A stretch of DNA of 64,000 bases from Pseudoclavibacter sp. Marseille-Q3772 (GCF_916618895.1 NZ_OU745391.1:1302001-1366000); one strand, 5' to 3'. Shown: positions 1 to 8,480, numbered from the stretch's first letter. Numbers and translations are program-made. Notes: a model not told the origin generated them from the letters alone.

Positions 1-66
1 GGCGCCAACGGCGGCATGGACGGCGGCGCCACCGACGGATCCAACGGCATCAACCTGGGCGGTTAA
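1..66 (+). CDS. C-terminal end of a gene, truncated by window edge
   Basis: Reading frame 1 is open from the first base and stops with TAA at 64-66, giving 21 residues rich in Gly, Asn and Asp (ends GINLGG). A hairpin terminator follows directly, which supports this as a real gene end. Low-complexity Gly-rich tails of this kind occur on several unrelated secreted or chaperone-type proteins, so no function can be assigned from this fragment. Confidence 0.5.
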   Translation, partial: GANGGMDGGATDGSNGINLGG

Positions 67-84
67 TTTCGATACCTCATACTG

Positions 85-120
85 AATGCCGGGTCACGCA
101 GCAACGCGTGGCCCGGCATT
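85..120 (+). terminator. Hairpin terminator after the truncated gene
   Basis: Arms 85-99 and 106-120 (AATGCCGGG... / ...CCCGGCATT) form a 15-bp stem with one G-U wobble and a 6-nt loop. There is no clear T tract, as often seen in GC-rich actinobacteria. It separates the truncated gene from the lipoprotein gene that starts at 139. Confidence 0.6.
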
Positions 121-138
121 CGTGAGAAAGGATCGCCC

Positions 139-483
139 ATGCGCTTGCGTCGCTACTCGCTGGTTCCCGCCATTGCCGGCGCACTGGCGCTCACTTCCTG
201 CGCACTCGTACCCGAGGACGCCATGCATGATGTGCTGGTGACGGCCGTGCAAGAGCGATTCGAGCAGCTCGGCGACGCGGTGAACGTCACTCGCGAGCAG
301 GCCGAATGCGTAGTGCAGAAACTCGACCAGCAGGGCGTATCGCTCGGACAGCTGCCGAAGATCATCGAAGATCTCTCCAAGGGCGATACGTCGAATGTGT
401 CTGCCATCGGCAACAAACTCAACGACGCGGCAGCCAGCTGCGGTATCTCCACCGAACACACCACGGCGCCGCCAACAAACTAG
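139..483 (+). CDS. Small putative lipoprotein
   Basis: A 114-residue protein with a positively charged N-terminus (MRLRRY), a hydrophobic stretch and a lipobox ending LTSC at about residues 18-21, so it should be lipidated and held on the outer face of the membrane. The mature part is acidic and mostly helical-looking, with two more cysteines (Cys53 and one near residue 101, CGIS) that could form a disulfide. A GAAAGGA ribosome site lies about 9 nt upstream of the ATG. I recognise no family; the pattern resembles small secreted actinobacterial proteins of unknown role. Confidence 0.7.
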   Translation: MRLRRYSLVPAIAGALALTSCALVPEDAMHDVLVTAVQERFEQLGDAVNVTREQAECVVQKLDQQGVSLGQLPKIIEDLSKGDTSNVSAIGNKLNDAAASCGISTEHTTAPPTN

Positions 484-549
484 CCGCAGCCAACCGGCCG
501 TACAGGCACGAGCGGGTACCGCATCCGATACCCGCCCGCGCGACGCAGG

Positions 550-1758
550 TTACGCCTGCAGCGCCGTCAACCGCGTCGTCGCATCCAGGCCGCGGATCTG
601 CTCAAGCGCCGCCTCAGGAACACCGTTCGTGCAATCGGTCACCACATAGCCGTACCCACCACGGGTCGCCAGCTGCTGGCTGTCAATGTTGACGCCGTGC
701 TCACCGAGCACCGAGTTCACCGTTGCCATCACGCCGGGAACATTGCGGTGCAGGTGCAATAGGCGCGTACCCTGCTGGATGCGGTCCAAGCTCACTTCCG
801 GCAGGTTCACAGACATGTAGGTGGATCCGGTCTGGACGTAGTCTCGGAACTTACCGGATACGAACCGGCCGATGTCCTCCTGCGCCTCGGCGGTTGAACC
901 ACCGATGTGCGGGGTGAGGATCACGTTCGGGATGCCCTGCAGCGGGGAGACAAACTCGTCACCCTGCTTCTTCGGCTCCTTCGGGTACACATCCAGACCG
1001 GCGCCGGCGATGTGGCCAGAGAGCAGGTTGTCGCGCAGCGCGTCGATGTCGACGACGTGGCCGCGTGACAGGTTGAGGAACAGCGAGCGCGGACGCATTT
1101 TCGCGAAGGTCTCTGCGTTAAACAGGTTGGTGTTCTCGGGGCGTCCGTCGACGTGTACCGAGATCGTCTCAACCGTGCTCAGCAGCTCATCGAGGCTATT
1201 GCAGCGCGTGGCGTTACCGAGCGCGAGCCGGTCGACGACGTCGTAGAAGTAGACGTTCATGCCGAGCGATTCGGCGAGCACGGACAGCTGCGAACCGATG
1301 TTTCCGTAGCCGACGATACCGAGGGAACGGCCGCGCACTTCATGCGAGCCCTTGGCTGTCTTGCTCCACACACCGCCATGCATATTACTGCTGTGATCGC
1401 CGAGGTGGCGCGCGAGGTTGATGATCTCACCGATGGCGAGCTCGACCACCGAGCGGGTGTTCGAGTAGGGCGCGTTAAACACCACGATCGAATGCTCCGC
1501 GGCCGCATCCAGATCGATCTGGTTGGTACCGATGCTGAACGCACCGATGGCGAGCAGTTCGGGGAGAGACTCGATCACGCGTCGCGTGGCCTGCGTCTTC
1601 GATCGAATGCCGAGCAGCTGCACCCCCTGAGCGGCCTCAATGAGTTCGTTCTCGTCGAGGGCGCCCTTGCGGGTCTCAACCTCGATGCCCTGGCTGGCGA
1701 GGAGACGTTCGGCTTCTGGGTGAATGTTTTCTAGGAGCAGCGCTTTCACCCTTGCCAT
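550..1758 (-). CDS. serA: D-3-phosphoglycerate dehydrogenase
   Basis: Oxidises 3-phosphoglycerate to 3-phosphohydroxypyruvate, the first step of serine biosynthesis, in the cytoplasm. The 402-residue protein matches the short E. coli-type SerA along its length: N-terminal substrate domain, Rossmann motif GYGNIG at about residues 150-155, the catalytic-region motif TPHIGGST, and a C-terminal ACT domain (from about residue 330) that in relatives mediates serine feedback. The start is taken as ATG 1756-1758 (MARVKALL), which aligns with E. coli SerA; a GTG eight codons upstream (1780-1782) is possible but adds a poorly conserved MHPSC segment. It lies 41 bp downstream of the histidine kinase gene and could share its transcript. 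Confidence 0.95.
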   Translation of the reverse strand: MARVKALLLENIHPEAERLLASQGIEVETRKGALDENELIEAAQGVQLLGIRSKTQATRRVIESLPELLAIGAFSIGTNQIDLDAAAEHSIVVFNAPYSNTRSVVELAIGEIINLARHLGDHSSNMHGGVWSKTAKGSHEVRGRSLGIVGYGNIGSQLSVLAESLGMNVYFYDVVDRLALGNATRCNSLDELLSTVETISVHVDGRPENTNLFNAETFAKMRPRSLFLNLSRGHVVDIDALRDNLLSGHIAGAGLDVYPKEPKKQGDEFVSPLQGIPNVILTPHIGGSTAEAQEDIGRFVSGKFRDYVQTGSTYMSVNLPEVSLDRIQQGTRLLHLHRNVPGVMATVNSVLGEHGVNIDSQQLATRGGYGYVVTDCTNGVPEAALEQIRGLDATTRLTALQA

Positions 1759-1799
1759 TGTAGTTCGGCACGATGGATGCACAGCCCCGCGTCGATTCG

Positions 1800-2969
1800 T
1801 TACGTCGCGGTCGGCAGCGTGACCGTGATCTGCAGGCCGCCGTCGTCATTCGGTTCGATCGCCAGCGTGCCATCCGAGTGCTCGACGATTGCCTGCACGA
1901 TCGACAGGCCGAGTCCGCGGTTTGCCCCGCCAGTGCGTCCCTTCGTGGTCTTGAACGGTTCCGTGAGCTGTTCGATTTGGGCGGATGCGATCGGCTCGCC
2001 GGAATTGCGCACGCGCAGTTCGCCGCGCGACAAGTCACCGGCAATCACGCGGGTTTCGATCTCGATCACGCCACCGTCAACATTGTGTTGAATAGCGTTC
2101 AGGATGAGGTTCTGTGTCAGCTGGTGGTAGAGCCGCTCATCACCGAATGCGGGCGTAGGCGCCAGGCGCGAGTCGACGCGCAGCCCACGCTCCGCGATCG
2201 CATCCTGACTCTCATCCAGCACTGTGGCAACAATCGCCGCGAGATCGCAGTCCACCGACTTGGCGGTACCGGCTTCGAGTTCGGCCAAATCAAGGAGCGA
2301 TTCAACCGTGCGGATGCTGCGCTCGTTTACCTCCTGCAGTTTCAGCAATACGCTGCGGTCGATCGGGCCAGGCTTGGACAGGGCGACATCGAGCATCGTG
2401 CGCGTTGCGGCAAGCGGGGTGCGCAACTCGTGCGAGGCGTTCGCTGCGAACCGACGCTGCGCGGCCACCGAGCGCTCGATGTTCTCCAGCATCTGGTCGA
2501 AGGTTTCGGCAAGTTCCGTGATCTCGTCATTCGGGCCGCTGATGCCAACGCGGTGGTCGAGTTTTCCCTCGGCCGCGAGCTTGGCCGCCCGATTCACGGC
2601 CGCGAGCGGTTTCAGCATCCGACCGGCCAACAGCCATGCCGCGACCGCACTAAACACGACCAACACCAGTAGCGAAACGATAGAAACATTCAGCAGCAGT
2701 GACAGAAAATCGCCGCGGTTATCGACTGCAATTCGCACTTCACTGTCGAGCACGGACGGGTCATCGACCGCAATCACGAGCGGTTCCTCGGTGTGATTGG
2801 GGCCGGCCACCTCGAATCCGTAGTCGGGTACGTAGCCGATGAACAGCGACACCATCGCCAAGAGCGCACCGCCGCAGAGCACCATCACCAGCGCGTACCA
2901 GAACGCGAGCTGCGCCCTCGCCGTAAACCGTCGCGGTCGGCGGGATGCGAACGAGAAGCGCTTACTCAT
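1800..2969 (-). CDS. Two-component sensor histidine kinase
   Basis: Membrane sensor of 389 residues. Two membrane segments (about 18-46 and 88-116) enclose a short extracytoplasmic loop of about 40 residues; then come a HAMP-like linker, the dimerisation/phospho-acceptor motif ASHELRTPLA (His at about 180) and a C-terminal HATPase domain (N box LILNAIQHN; G box GLGLSIVQ). The ATG at 2967-2969 (MSKRFSF) overlaps the end of the response-regulator gene by 8 nt, so the two are translationally coupled; a longer reading frame upstream is rejected. The small sensor loop and the divergent export operon suggest it senses envelope stress or an exported compound, but this is inference. Confidence 0.93.
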   Translation of the reverse strand: MSKRFSFASRRPRRFTARAQLAFWYALVMVLCGGALLAMVSLFIGYVPDYGFEVAGPNHTEEPLVIAVDDPSVLDSEVRIAVDNRGDFLSLLLNVSIVSLLVLVVFSAVAAWLLAGRMLKPLAAVNRAAKLAAEGKLDHRVGISGPNDEITELAETFDQMLENIERSVAAQRRFAANASHELRTPLAATRTMLDVALSKPGPIDRSVLLKLQEVNERSIRTVESLLDLAELEAGTAKSVDCDLAAIVATVLDESQDAIAERGLRVDSRLAPTPAFGDERLYHQLTQNLILNAIQHNVDGGVIEIETRVIAGDLSRGELRVRNSGEPIASAQIEQLTEPFKTTKGRTGGANRGLGLSIVQAIVEHSDGTLAIEPNDDGGLQITVTLPTAT

Positions 2970-3633
2970 CGGCCGACTCGCTGATTCGATAGCCCACACC
3001 GGGGACCGTGTGAATTACCCACGGATCCCCGAGTTTGCGGCGCAGTGAGCTGATCGTCACCTTCACTGACTGCGTGAACGGGTTGGCGTTCTCATCCCAT
3101 GCCTCTTCGAGGATCGTTTCGGCGCTAACGACGCGCCCCGGCTCGCGGATCAGCGATTCGAGTACCGCGAACTCTTTTCGACTCAGGCGGATGAAGCGAC
3201 CGTCGCGAGTGACCTCGTGACGGAACGGATCGAGGGTCACACCCGCCGCTTCAAACCTGGTGGGACGAACCGTGAATTGGCGCCGGCCGAGCGCTCGAAC
3301 CCGGGCAACGAGCTCCGCGAACTCAAACGGTTTCGTCAAGTAGTCATCCGCTCCGAGCTGGAAGCCGTCGACCTTTTGCTGCGTACGGCGCGCGGCGGTG
3401 ACCATAAGAATTGCCGGTCGCTGCTCGCGCAGATTCAACTGCCGGCAGACCTCATCCCCGCTCACACGGGGGATGTCGCGGTCGAGCAAGACCACCGCAT
3501 AATCGTTGACGTCGATTGCGGCGAGGGCATCGTGGCCGTCGCCAACAATATCGGCGGAGATGGAATGCATCGCGAGGCCGTCTTGGATCGCTTCGGCGAG
3601 ATACGGCTCGTCTTCCACAATAAGAACGCGAAT
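2962..3633 (-). CDS. OmpR/PhoB-family response regulator
   Basis: Cytoplasmic DNA-binding regulator, cognate to the downstream kinase. The receiver domain starts RVLIVEDEP with acidic pocket residues and the phospho-acceptor Asp at about residue 51 (LLDRDIP); the C-terminal winged helix ends with the usual SLRRKLGDP ... GVGYRI motif. Start choice: no ATG fits. A strong GAGGAGGA site (3644-3637) lies just before ATC (3636-3634) and ATT (3633-3631), and family alignment predicts initiation exactly there, so I place the start at the ATT. In-frame GTG codons upstream (for example in CAVPAV) lack a ribosome site. The reading frame is open to TTG at 3690. Length from the ATT is 223 residues, normal for the family. 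Confidence 0.9.
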   Translation of the reverse strand: MRVLIVEDEPYLAEAIQDGLAMHSISADIVGDGHDALAAIDVNDYAVVLLDRDIPRVSGDEVCRQLNLREQRPAILMVTAARRTQQKVDGFQLGADDYLTKPFEFAELVARVRALGRRQFTVRPTRFEAAGVTLDPFRHEVTRDGRFIRLSRKEFAVLESLIREPGRVVSAETILEEAWDENANPFTQSVKVTISSLRRKLGDPWVIHTVPGVGYRISESADE

Positions 3634-3731
3634 GATTCCTCCTCTAACAGCCGGCACAGCACAGCGGGAAATCCGCTCGCGCGGCACCAAACCGCAGACG
3701 CACCGGGGTCAGTCTGGCACGCATCCGGTAA

Positions 3732-3751
3732 GAGAAACGTAAACGTTTCTC
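3732..3751. promoter_or_regulatory. Perfect 9-bp inverted repeat, candidate operator
   Basis: GAGAAACGT (3732-3740) and ACGTTTCTC (3743-3751) are perfect reverse complements separated by AA. It lies in the 216-bp divergent region between the response-regulator gene and the lipoprotein/export operon. The position suits control of either transcript. OmpR-type regulators more often bind direct repeats, so another repressor (for example LacI-like) is possible. Confidence 0.5.
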
Positions 3752-3849
3752 ATTACCCTCTCGCAACCGACACCCGAGTGAACTGGAGCATGTCCGAATC
3801 GAGTCGTCACAACGACCGATCCCAGCCAACATTTGAAGGGAATCACGAC

Positions 3850-4347
3850 ATGCTTCGCACACAGACTCTGCGCACCTCGGCAACAATTCTGCTCGGCGCC
3901 GGCGCACTGCTGGCCCTCGCCGGCTGCAGCCAGCCGCAACAGGATGCATCGCAGGAGCCTCGCGCGACCACGATCGAACAGTGGCAGCACGAATTTGACC
4001 GTTGCATGAAGGAAAAAGGCGTCAACACCGAAGGCGGCGGCATTCCGGTCAACCCGGACGGTTCGCCACTGGAACCGGACGAGAACGGTGTGGACGTTGA
4101 TGCAGCAGTACAACAGTGCACCGATGAGGTCGGCGTAGCGCCCGAAGGTGACCCGGCTGATACCGACGAGCTGTACACCGAACAGCTGCTCACCTACGCA
4201 AAGTGCATGCGCGAAGCCGGCTACGACGTACCCGACCCCAACCCGAACAATGGCGGCATTGTTGTGCAGCCGAACGGCGGTCCGGATGCAGACCCCGCCG
4301 ATGTTGAACGCTGCAACGAAGAAGCCGGCCTGAACGACCTCGGCTAA
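3850..4347 (+). CDS. Lipoprotein at head of the export operon
   Basis: A 165-residue protein with a signal peptide and lipobox LAGC at about residues 22-25, so predicted to be membrane-anchored outside the cell. The mature part is acidic, with repeated features: FDRCMKEKG and YAKCMREAGYDVPDPNPNNGG look like two related halves, each with a Cys-Met pair. A GAAGGG ribosome site precedes the ATG. It sits 10 bp before the adaptor gene of a MacB-like exporter and opposite a two-component system. Proteins of this kind accompany such exporters in actinobacteria, but I cannot name its role; binding or sensing the exported compound is a guess. Confidence 0.8.
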   Translation: MLRTQTLRTSATILLGAGALLALAGCSQPQQDASQEPRATTIEQWQHEFDRCMKEKGVNTEGGGIPVNPDGSPLEPDENGVDVDAAVQQCTDEVGVAPEGDPADTDELYTEQLLTYAKCMREAGYDVPDPNPNNGGIVVQPNGGPDADPADVERCNEEAGLNDLG

Positions 4348-4357
4348 TCGCGAACAC

Positions 4358-5413
4358 ATGCCTAGAAAACGAACGATAATCATCTGCGCCGTCGCCGCTG
4401 CTGCGATTATCGCCGCCGGCGTCGGCTGGACGCTGATCAGTGGCGCGAACGCGAACGAGCCGAGTGCCGCATCCCAACCCGCGGTTGAAACCGATACCGC
4501 GCGAACAACCGATCTGATCGAGCGCGTCGAAACCAAGGGAACGCTCAGTCACGGCAAGGCGACCAGCTACGGGACGCAACTTTCCGGGACGATCACCTCG
4601 ATCGCATCCCCCGGAACAACTCTCACTGTTGGTTCGGAGATGATGCGCGTGAACGAACGGCCCGTGTTTACGATGCACGGCAATATTCCCGCCTGGCGCA
4701 ACTTCGAAGAAGGCATGTCGGACGGGCAGGATGTGCAGCAGCTCGAGCAGAACCTCGCGAAACTGGGGTACTTCACGGACGAGCCCGACGAGCATTTCGG
4801 CTGGGCAACCGCATCCGCTATCGCCGAATGGAATGAAGACAACGGCTTCAAGTGGAGCACCACCCTCGAACTCGGGCGCGTGGTGTTCACCCCGGGCGAT
4901 GTGCAGGTAAGCGCGCTGAAGGCGAACCCCGGAGACGCTGCCAGCACCGAGGCGTTGGAAGCAACGACCACCTCCAAAGTGGTGACCGCCGAAGTCGAAC
5001 CGAGTTTGCGCTCGCTGCTGCCGGTTGGTGCCAAGACCAATATCAAGCTGCCCAATGGCAAGACCACCCAGGGTGTGGTTGAGGCCGTCGATCCGCCGGT
5101 TGAAAAAGAAGACAAATCGGGCCGGACCACGGTGAAGGTGCCCGTGCGGTTCTCGCTGGCTGACCCGGAAGCCGCGAAGGACTACACCGATGTGACCGTG
5201 GGGATCGAGACGCAGCGGACCATCGCGAAACAGGTGCTCGCCGTGCCGGTGCAAGCGCTGCTCGCGGAGCCGGGTGGCGGACATGCGGTTGAGGTCGTCA
5301 AGGACGGCACCACCAAGCGTGTGCCGGTCGAGGTTGGTGCATTCGCCGACTCGATGGTGGAAATTAAGGGCGGCGATCTCCACGAGGGCGACACCGTAAC
5401 GGTGAGCCAATGA
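4358..5413 (+). CDS. Efflux adaptor (membrane-fusion-like) with peptidoglycan-binding domain
   Basis: 351 residues. An N-terminal membrane anchor (about 5-28) is followed by a periplasm-type adaptor fold; at about 121-165 lies a peptidoglycan-binding_1 module (DVQQLEQNLAKLGY ... FGWATASAIAEW), and the C-terminal half (TAEVEPSLRSLLPVGAK, AVPVQALL, DTVTVSQ) is HlyD/RND-adaptor-like. In Gram-positive relatives these partner with a MacB-type ATPase and permease to export peptides or drugs and may tie the pump to the wall. Its stop overlaps the ATPase gene start (ATGA), indicating an operon and translational coupling. Confidence 0.88.
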   Translation: MPRKRTIIICAVAAAAIIAAGVGWTLISGANANEPSAASQPAVETDTARTTDLIERVETKGTLSHGKATSYGTQLSGTITSIASPGTTLTVGSEMMRVNERPVFTMHGNIPAWRNFEEGMSDGQDVQQLEQNLAKLGYFTDEPDEHFGWATASAIAEWNEDNGFKWSTTLELGRVVFTPGDVQVSALKANPGDAASTEALEATTTSKVVTAEVEPSLRSLLPVGAKTNIKLPNGKTTQGVVEAVDPPVEKEDKSGRTTVKVPVRFSLADPEAAKDYTDVTVGIETQRTIAKQVLAVPVQALLAEPGGGHAVEVVKDGTTKRVPVEVGAFADSMVEIKGGDLHEGDTVTVSQ

Positions 5414-6120
5414 TCGCGGGCACGCCGCTGCTGACGCTTGAGCGGGTCACCAGGGAGTACGGTTCGCCGCCGACCGTTGCGGTGAAGGACGTTAGCTTCA
5501 CCGTGACCAGCGGCGAGATGGTGGCCATTACCGGGCCGAGTGGATCCGGTAAGTCGACGCTGCTGAATCTGATCGGTACGCTCGACCGTCTCAGCGAAGG
5601 AGAAATCACGCTCGCCGGTCACAAGCTCTCGGCAGCCAGCGACGAAAACCTCTCATCGCTGCGGGCGAACCTCATCGGGTTCGTGTTTCAGCAGTACCAC
5701 CTCGCCGAAGGACAGACCGCCCTCGACAATGTCGCCACCGGCCTGCTGTACACCGGCATGCCGCTGAACGAGCGTCGAGACCGCGCCCGGATCGCGCTCG
5801 AACGCGTCGGACTCGCCGATCGCGCAGCGCACCGACCCCGGCAGCTGTCCGGCGGCCAGCAACAGCGAGTAGCGATCGCCCGCGCCATCGTGGGTGACCC
5901 GCCGCTGCTGCTTGCCGATGAGCCGACCGGTGCCCTCGATACGACATCGGGTGCGCAGGTGGTCGAGATCCTCAAGGCGCTCAACCGCACCGGCACCACC
6001 GTGTTGGTGATCACCCACGACCGCGAGCTGGCCAGCGGGTTTCCACGACAGATCTCCATCCGAGACGGGGCCCTCGAAGCAGACACACAACACTCGGAAG
6101 AGGATGAGCATGTCGACTAA
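5410..6120 (+). CDS. ABC transporter ATP-binding protein, MacB/LolD type
   Basis: 236-residue cytoplasmic ATPase. Walker A GPSGSGKST at about 41-49, Q-loop FVFQQYH, signature LSGGQQQR, Walker B LLLADEPTGALD and H-loop ITHDRE are all intact. It belongs to the family that powers MacB-like exporters (macrolides, antimicrobial peptides) or lipoprotein release; with an adaptor before it and an FtsX-like permease after it, export is the likely job. It overlaps the upstream gene by 4 nt and the permease gene by 17 nt. Confidence 0.93.
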   Translation: MIAGTPLLTLERVTREYGSPPTVAVKDVSFTVTSGEMVAITGPSGSGKSTLLNLIGTLDRLSEGEITLAGHKLSAASDENLSSLRANLIGFVFQQYHLAEGQTALDNVATGLLYTGMPLNERRDRARIALERVGLADRAAHRPRQLSGGQQQRVAIARAIVGDPPLLLADEPTGALDTTSGAQVVEILKALNRTGTTVLVITHDRELASGFPRQISIRDGALEADTQHSEEDEHVD

Positions 6121-7309
6121 GCGCACCGATTCGAGGTCCGTACTGCGTCGCGACGACTTACTCCGACTTGGCTGGCAAGGCCTGCGGATGCATCCCATCC
6201 GGGCCATGCTCTCCGCGCTCGGCATTGCCATCGGTATCGCCGCGATGATTGCCGTGGTCGGTATTTCGCTGTCGAGCCAGGCGAAGATTCAGGAGCGGCT
6301 CGCGTCGCTCGGCACCAATATGCTGACCGTGGAGGCGGGTAAGTCGTTGAGCGGTGACTCCACCGAGCTACCGGCCGACTCTGCCGCTCGGATCACCCGG
6401 ATTGAGGGGGTCACCCAGGTTGGCTGGATCGGCGATCTGCCGAACACACCGGTGTATCGAAACGCGATGATTGACCCGAGTGCGACGAACGGGATCACGA
6501 CTGCGGTGACCGATACGCAGCTGTTGGACGCGACCTCAAGCGAGATGGATCGCGGCAGTTGGTTCAACGATGCCACGATGCAGTACCCGACCACGGTGCT
6601 CGGCGCCCGCACTGCCGAGCGCCTGGGGATCGCATCCCCCGGCGGAACCGTAAACATTGGCGGGCAGAACCACACGGTGCTTGGCATCCTGAAACCGTCA
6701 CTGCTGGCGCCGCAGCTGGACACGAAGGCGTTGGTTGGCGCACCGCATGCGAAGACCCAGTTTGGCTTTACCGGCTCGCCGACCACACTGTACGAGCGAT
6801 CCGCCGATGACGCCGTGGAGTCGGTGCGTGAACTCATCCCGGGGACCGTCAACCCGAAGTCGCCGAATGAGGTGGGGGTGAGTCGGCCGTCGGATACGCT
6901 CGCTGCGCAGCACGCCGTTGATGCTGCGTTCACCGGCATTCTGGTTGGCATGGGGTCGATTGCGCTGCTCGTTGGTGGGATCGGCGTCGCCAACACCATG
7001 GTGATTACGGTGCTTGAACGGCGTCGCGAGATCGGCCTGCGGCGGGCGCTCGGGGCGACCAGGGGCCATATCCGCAAGCAATTTCTTGTTGAGACGGTGA
7101 TGCTTGCCGCCTGCGGTGGGGCTGCGGGCGTGCTGCTGGGGCTTGGATGTACCACGATCGTCGCGTTCGCGAACGGGTGGTCGCCGACCGTGCCGCCGCT
7201 GATCGTCTTGCTGAGCGGTGCCGTCACCATCGTCGTCGGCGCAATCGCCGGAACACTACCTGCGATCAAGGCAGCTAAGGTCTCACCGACCGAGGCGCTG
7301 GCAACCTAG
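6104..7309 (+). CDS. ABC transporter permease, MacB/FtsX family
   Basis: 401 residues with one N-terminal membrane segment (about 36-58), a large extracytoplasmic domain (MacB periplasmic core, about 60-270) and three C-terminal segments typical of FtsX/MacB permeases; the motif LERRREIGLRRALGATRGHI between segments is diagnostic. ATG at 6104 follows a GAAGAGG site; an in-frame ATG two codons later is an alternative. The gene closes the export operon and converges with the PPOX gene (8 bp apart). Substrate cannot be read from sequence. Confidence 0.93.
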   Translation: MSMSTKRTDSRSVLRRDDLLRLGWQGLRMHPIRAMLSALGIAIGIAAMIAVVGISLSSQAKIQERLASLGTNMLTVEAGKSLSGDSTELPADSAARITRIEGVTQVGWIGDLPNTPVYRNAMIDPSATNGITTAVTDTQLLDATSSEMDRGSWFNDATMQYPTTVLGARTAERLGIASPGGTVNIGGQNHTVLGILKPSLLAPQLDTKALVGAPHAKTQFGFTGSPTTLYERSADDAVESVRELIPGTVNPKSPNEVGVSRPSDTLAAQHAVDAAFTGILVGMGSIALLVGGIGVANTMVITVLERRREIGLRRALGATRGHIRKQFLVETVMLAACGGAAGVLLGLGCTTIVAFANGWSPTVPPLIVLLSGAVTIVVGAIAGTLPAIKAAKVSPTEALAT

Positions 7310-7317
7310 CGGCGACG

Positions 7318-7755
7318 TTAGGCGATGGTTTCGGGGAGTGCTTCGGGTTCTTCACCGCGGTGGAACCGGCGCCCGGTAATCGAGTCGACAGTGATTGCTA
7401 CGAATACCCGCTTGACCGTGGGGATGAGCGGACGCAAGTCCAATTGCTCAGCGCGAGCGAGCTCATCCTCACGCTCAAGAATGCTTGCGTGTCCGCGCGC
7501 GATGACGCTCCATGCCTCGTGGTTGGTGACCCGGTCTGTTTCAACGAGAATTTCATCCGCTGCGACGATGCCGGCCAGTTTGGTGCCCGGCGCGGTGCGG
7601 AAGATCAGTCGGTCGCCGTCAACGACGTAGTTGATTGGGAAGATCTCGACTCGCTCCCCCACTCGTTCAACGAGTCTGCCCAGGTGTTGGCACGCGAGCA
7701 GCTCGAGCGCTTCCGGTTCGCTCAGTACTTCGATGGCCTCGTCGTAGTCGTTCAT
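7318..7755 (-). CDS. Pyridoxamine 5'-phosphate oxidase-like flavin-binding protein
   Basis: 145 residues, close to full length for the small split-barrel PPOX-like family (nitroimidazole-resistance NimA-like/PNPOx-like). Family hallmarks are the N-terminal EALELLACQHLGRL, the strand IFPINYVVDGDRLIFRTAPGTKL and EAWSVIARGHA. Such proteins bind FMN or F420; the cofactor and the substrate cannot be decided here. It appears monocistronic, with a start near the 73-bp repeat array and a convergent end with the permease gene. Confidence 0.85.
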   Translation of the reverse strand: MNDYDEAIEVLSEPEALELLACQHLGRLVERVGERVEIFPINYVVDGDRLIFRTAPGTKLAGIVAADEILVETDRVTNHEAWSVIARGHASILEREDELARAEQLDLRPLIPTVKRVFVAITVDSITGRRFHRGEEPEALPETIA

Positions 7756-7864
7756 GAGCTAACCGTGCCACATCCGCCTGAATGCCTGCCAGGTATCCCC
7801 CCGCCCGCAGCCCCACGCACTCACATCCTCAATCACAACCCCTCCTCACGAGTCGCCCCCACGA

Positions 7865-8480
7865 GCCAAACTGTCTCAGAAATAGCCCGTAGACGACGAA
7901 AAACTCCTCATACCCACCAAAACTGAGACAGTTCGGCACCCCAACCAAATCCCGACCCCATCCGGCTCCTCGGCTGCTTATCCAGTCCCTCACTCGGCCC
8001 GCCCAAGGGCCGCCCCGATGCTAACGGCAGCCTTACGGGCCAAACTGTCTCAGAAATAGCCCGTAGACGACGAATAACCCCTCATACGCACCAAAACTGA
8101 GACAGCTTGGCACCCCAACCAAATCCCGACCCCATCCGGCTCCTCGGCTGCTTACCCAGTCCCTCACTCGGCCCGCCCAAGGGCCGCCCCGATGCTGACG
8201 GCAGCCCACGGGCAAAACTGTCTCAAAAATAGCCCGTTAACGACGAAAAACTCCTTACCCCCGCCAAAACTGAGACAGTTTGGCACGAAGGGAGAACTTG
8301 GGCCCGGCGGGGCAGGACGCGGGGGTGCGAGGCGCGGGGCAGGACGCCGAGGCGGGGGAGACTCGCCGGGAGGGCTGCACCGTGCGATATTGACGGCAGC
8401 CTTACGGGCCAAACTGTCTCAAAAACTGCCCGTTAACGACGAATAACTCCTTACCCCCGCCAAAACTGAGACAGTTTGGC
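7865..8480. repeat. Array of four 73-bp elements with inverted ends
   Basis: Four copies, each exactly 73 bp: 7865-7937, 8039-8111, 8212-8284 and 8408-8480. Each starts GCCAAACTGTCTCA (copy 3 has GCAAAA) and ends with its complement TGAGACAGTTTGGC (variants TTCGGC, CTTGGC), with a conserved interior (AGCCCGT..ACGACGAA.AA). They are separated by 101, 100 and 123 bp. Spacers 1-2 are near-identical to each other, whereas the right flanks of copies 3 and 4 (ACGAAGG..AGAACTTGGGCCC) share a different sequence. No credible gene lies in 7756-8726. The structure resembles REP/MITE-like intergenic elements; a fifth copy is at 18926-18998. Confidence 0.85.

Noticed and set aside
3217..3849. Long upstream extension of the lipoprotein frame at 3850
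   Set aside because: The extension is antisense to the response regulator; the lipobox protein starts naturally at the ATG at 3850 with a ribosome site.
7865..8480. Possible CRISPR array in the 73-bp repeat block
   Set aside because: Repeats are 73 bp with inverted ends, spacers are about 100 bp and similar to each other, and no cas genes are present.
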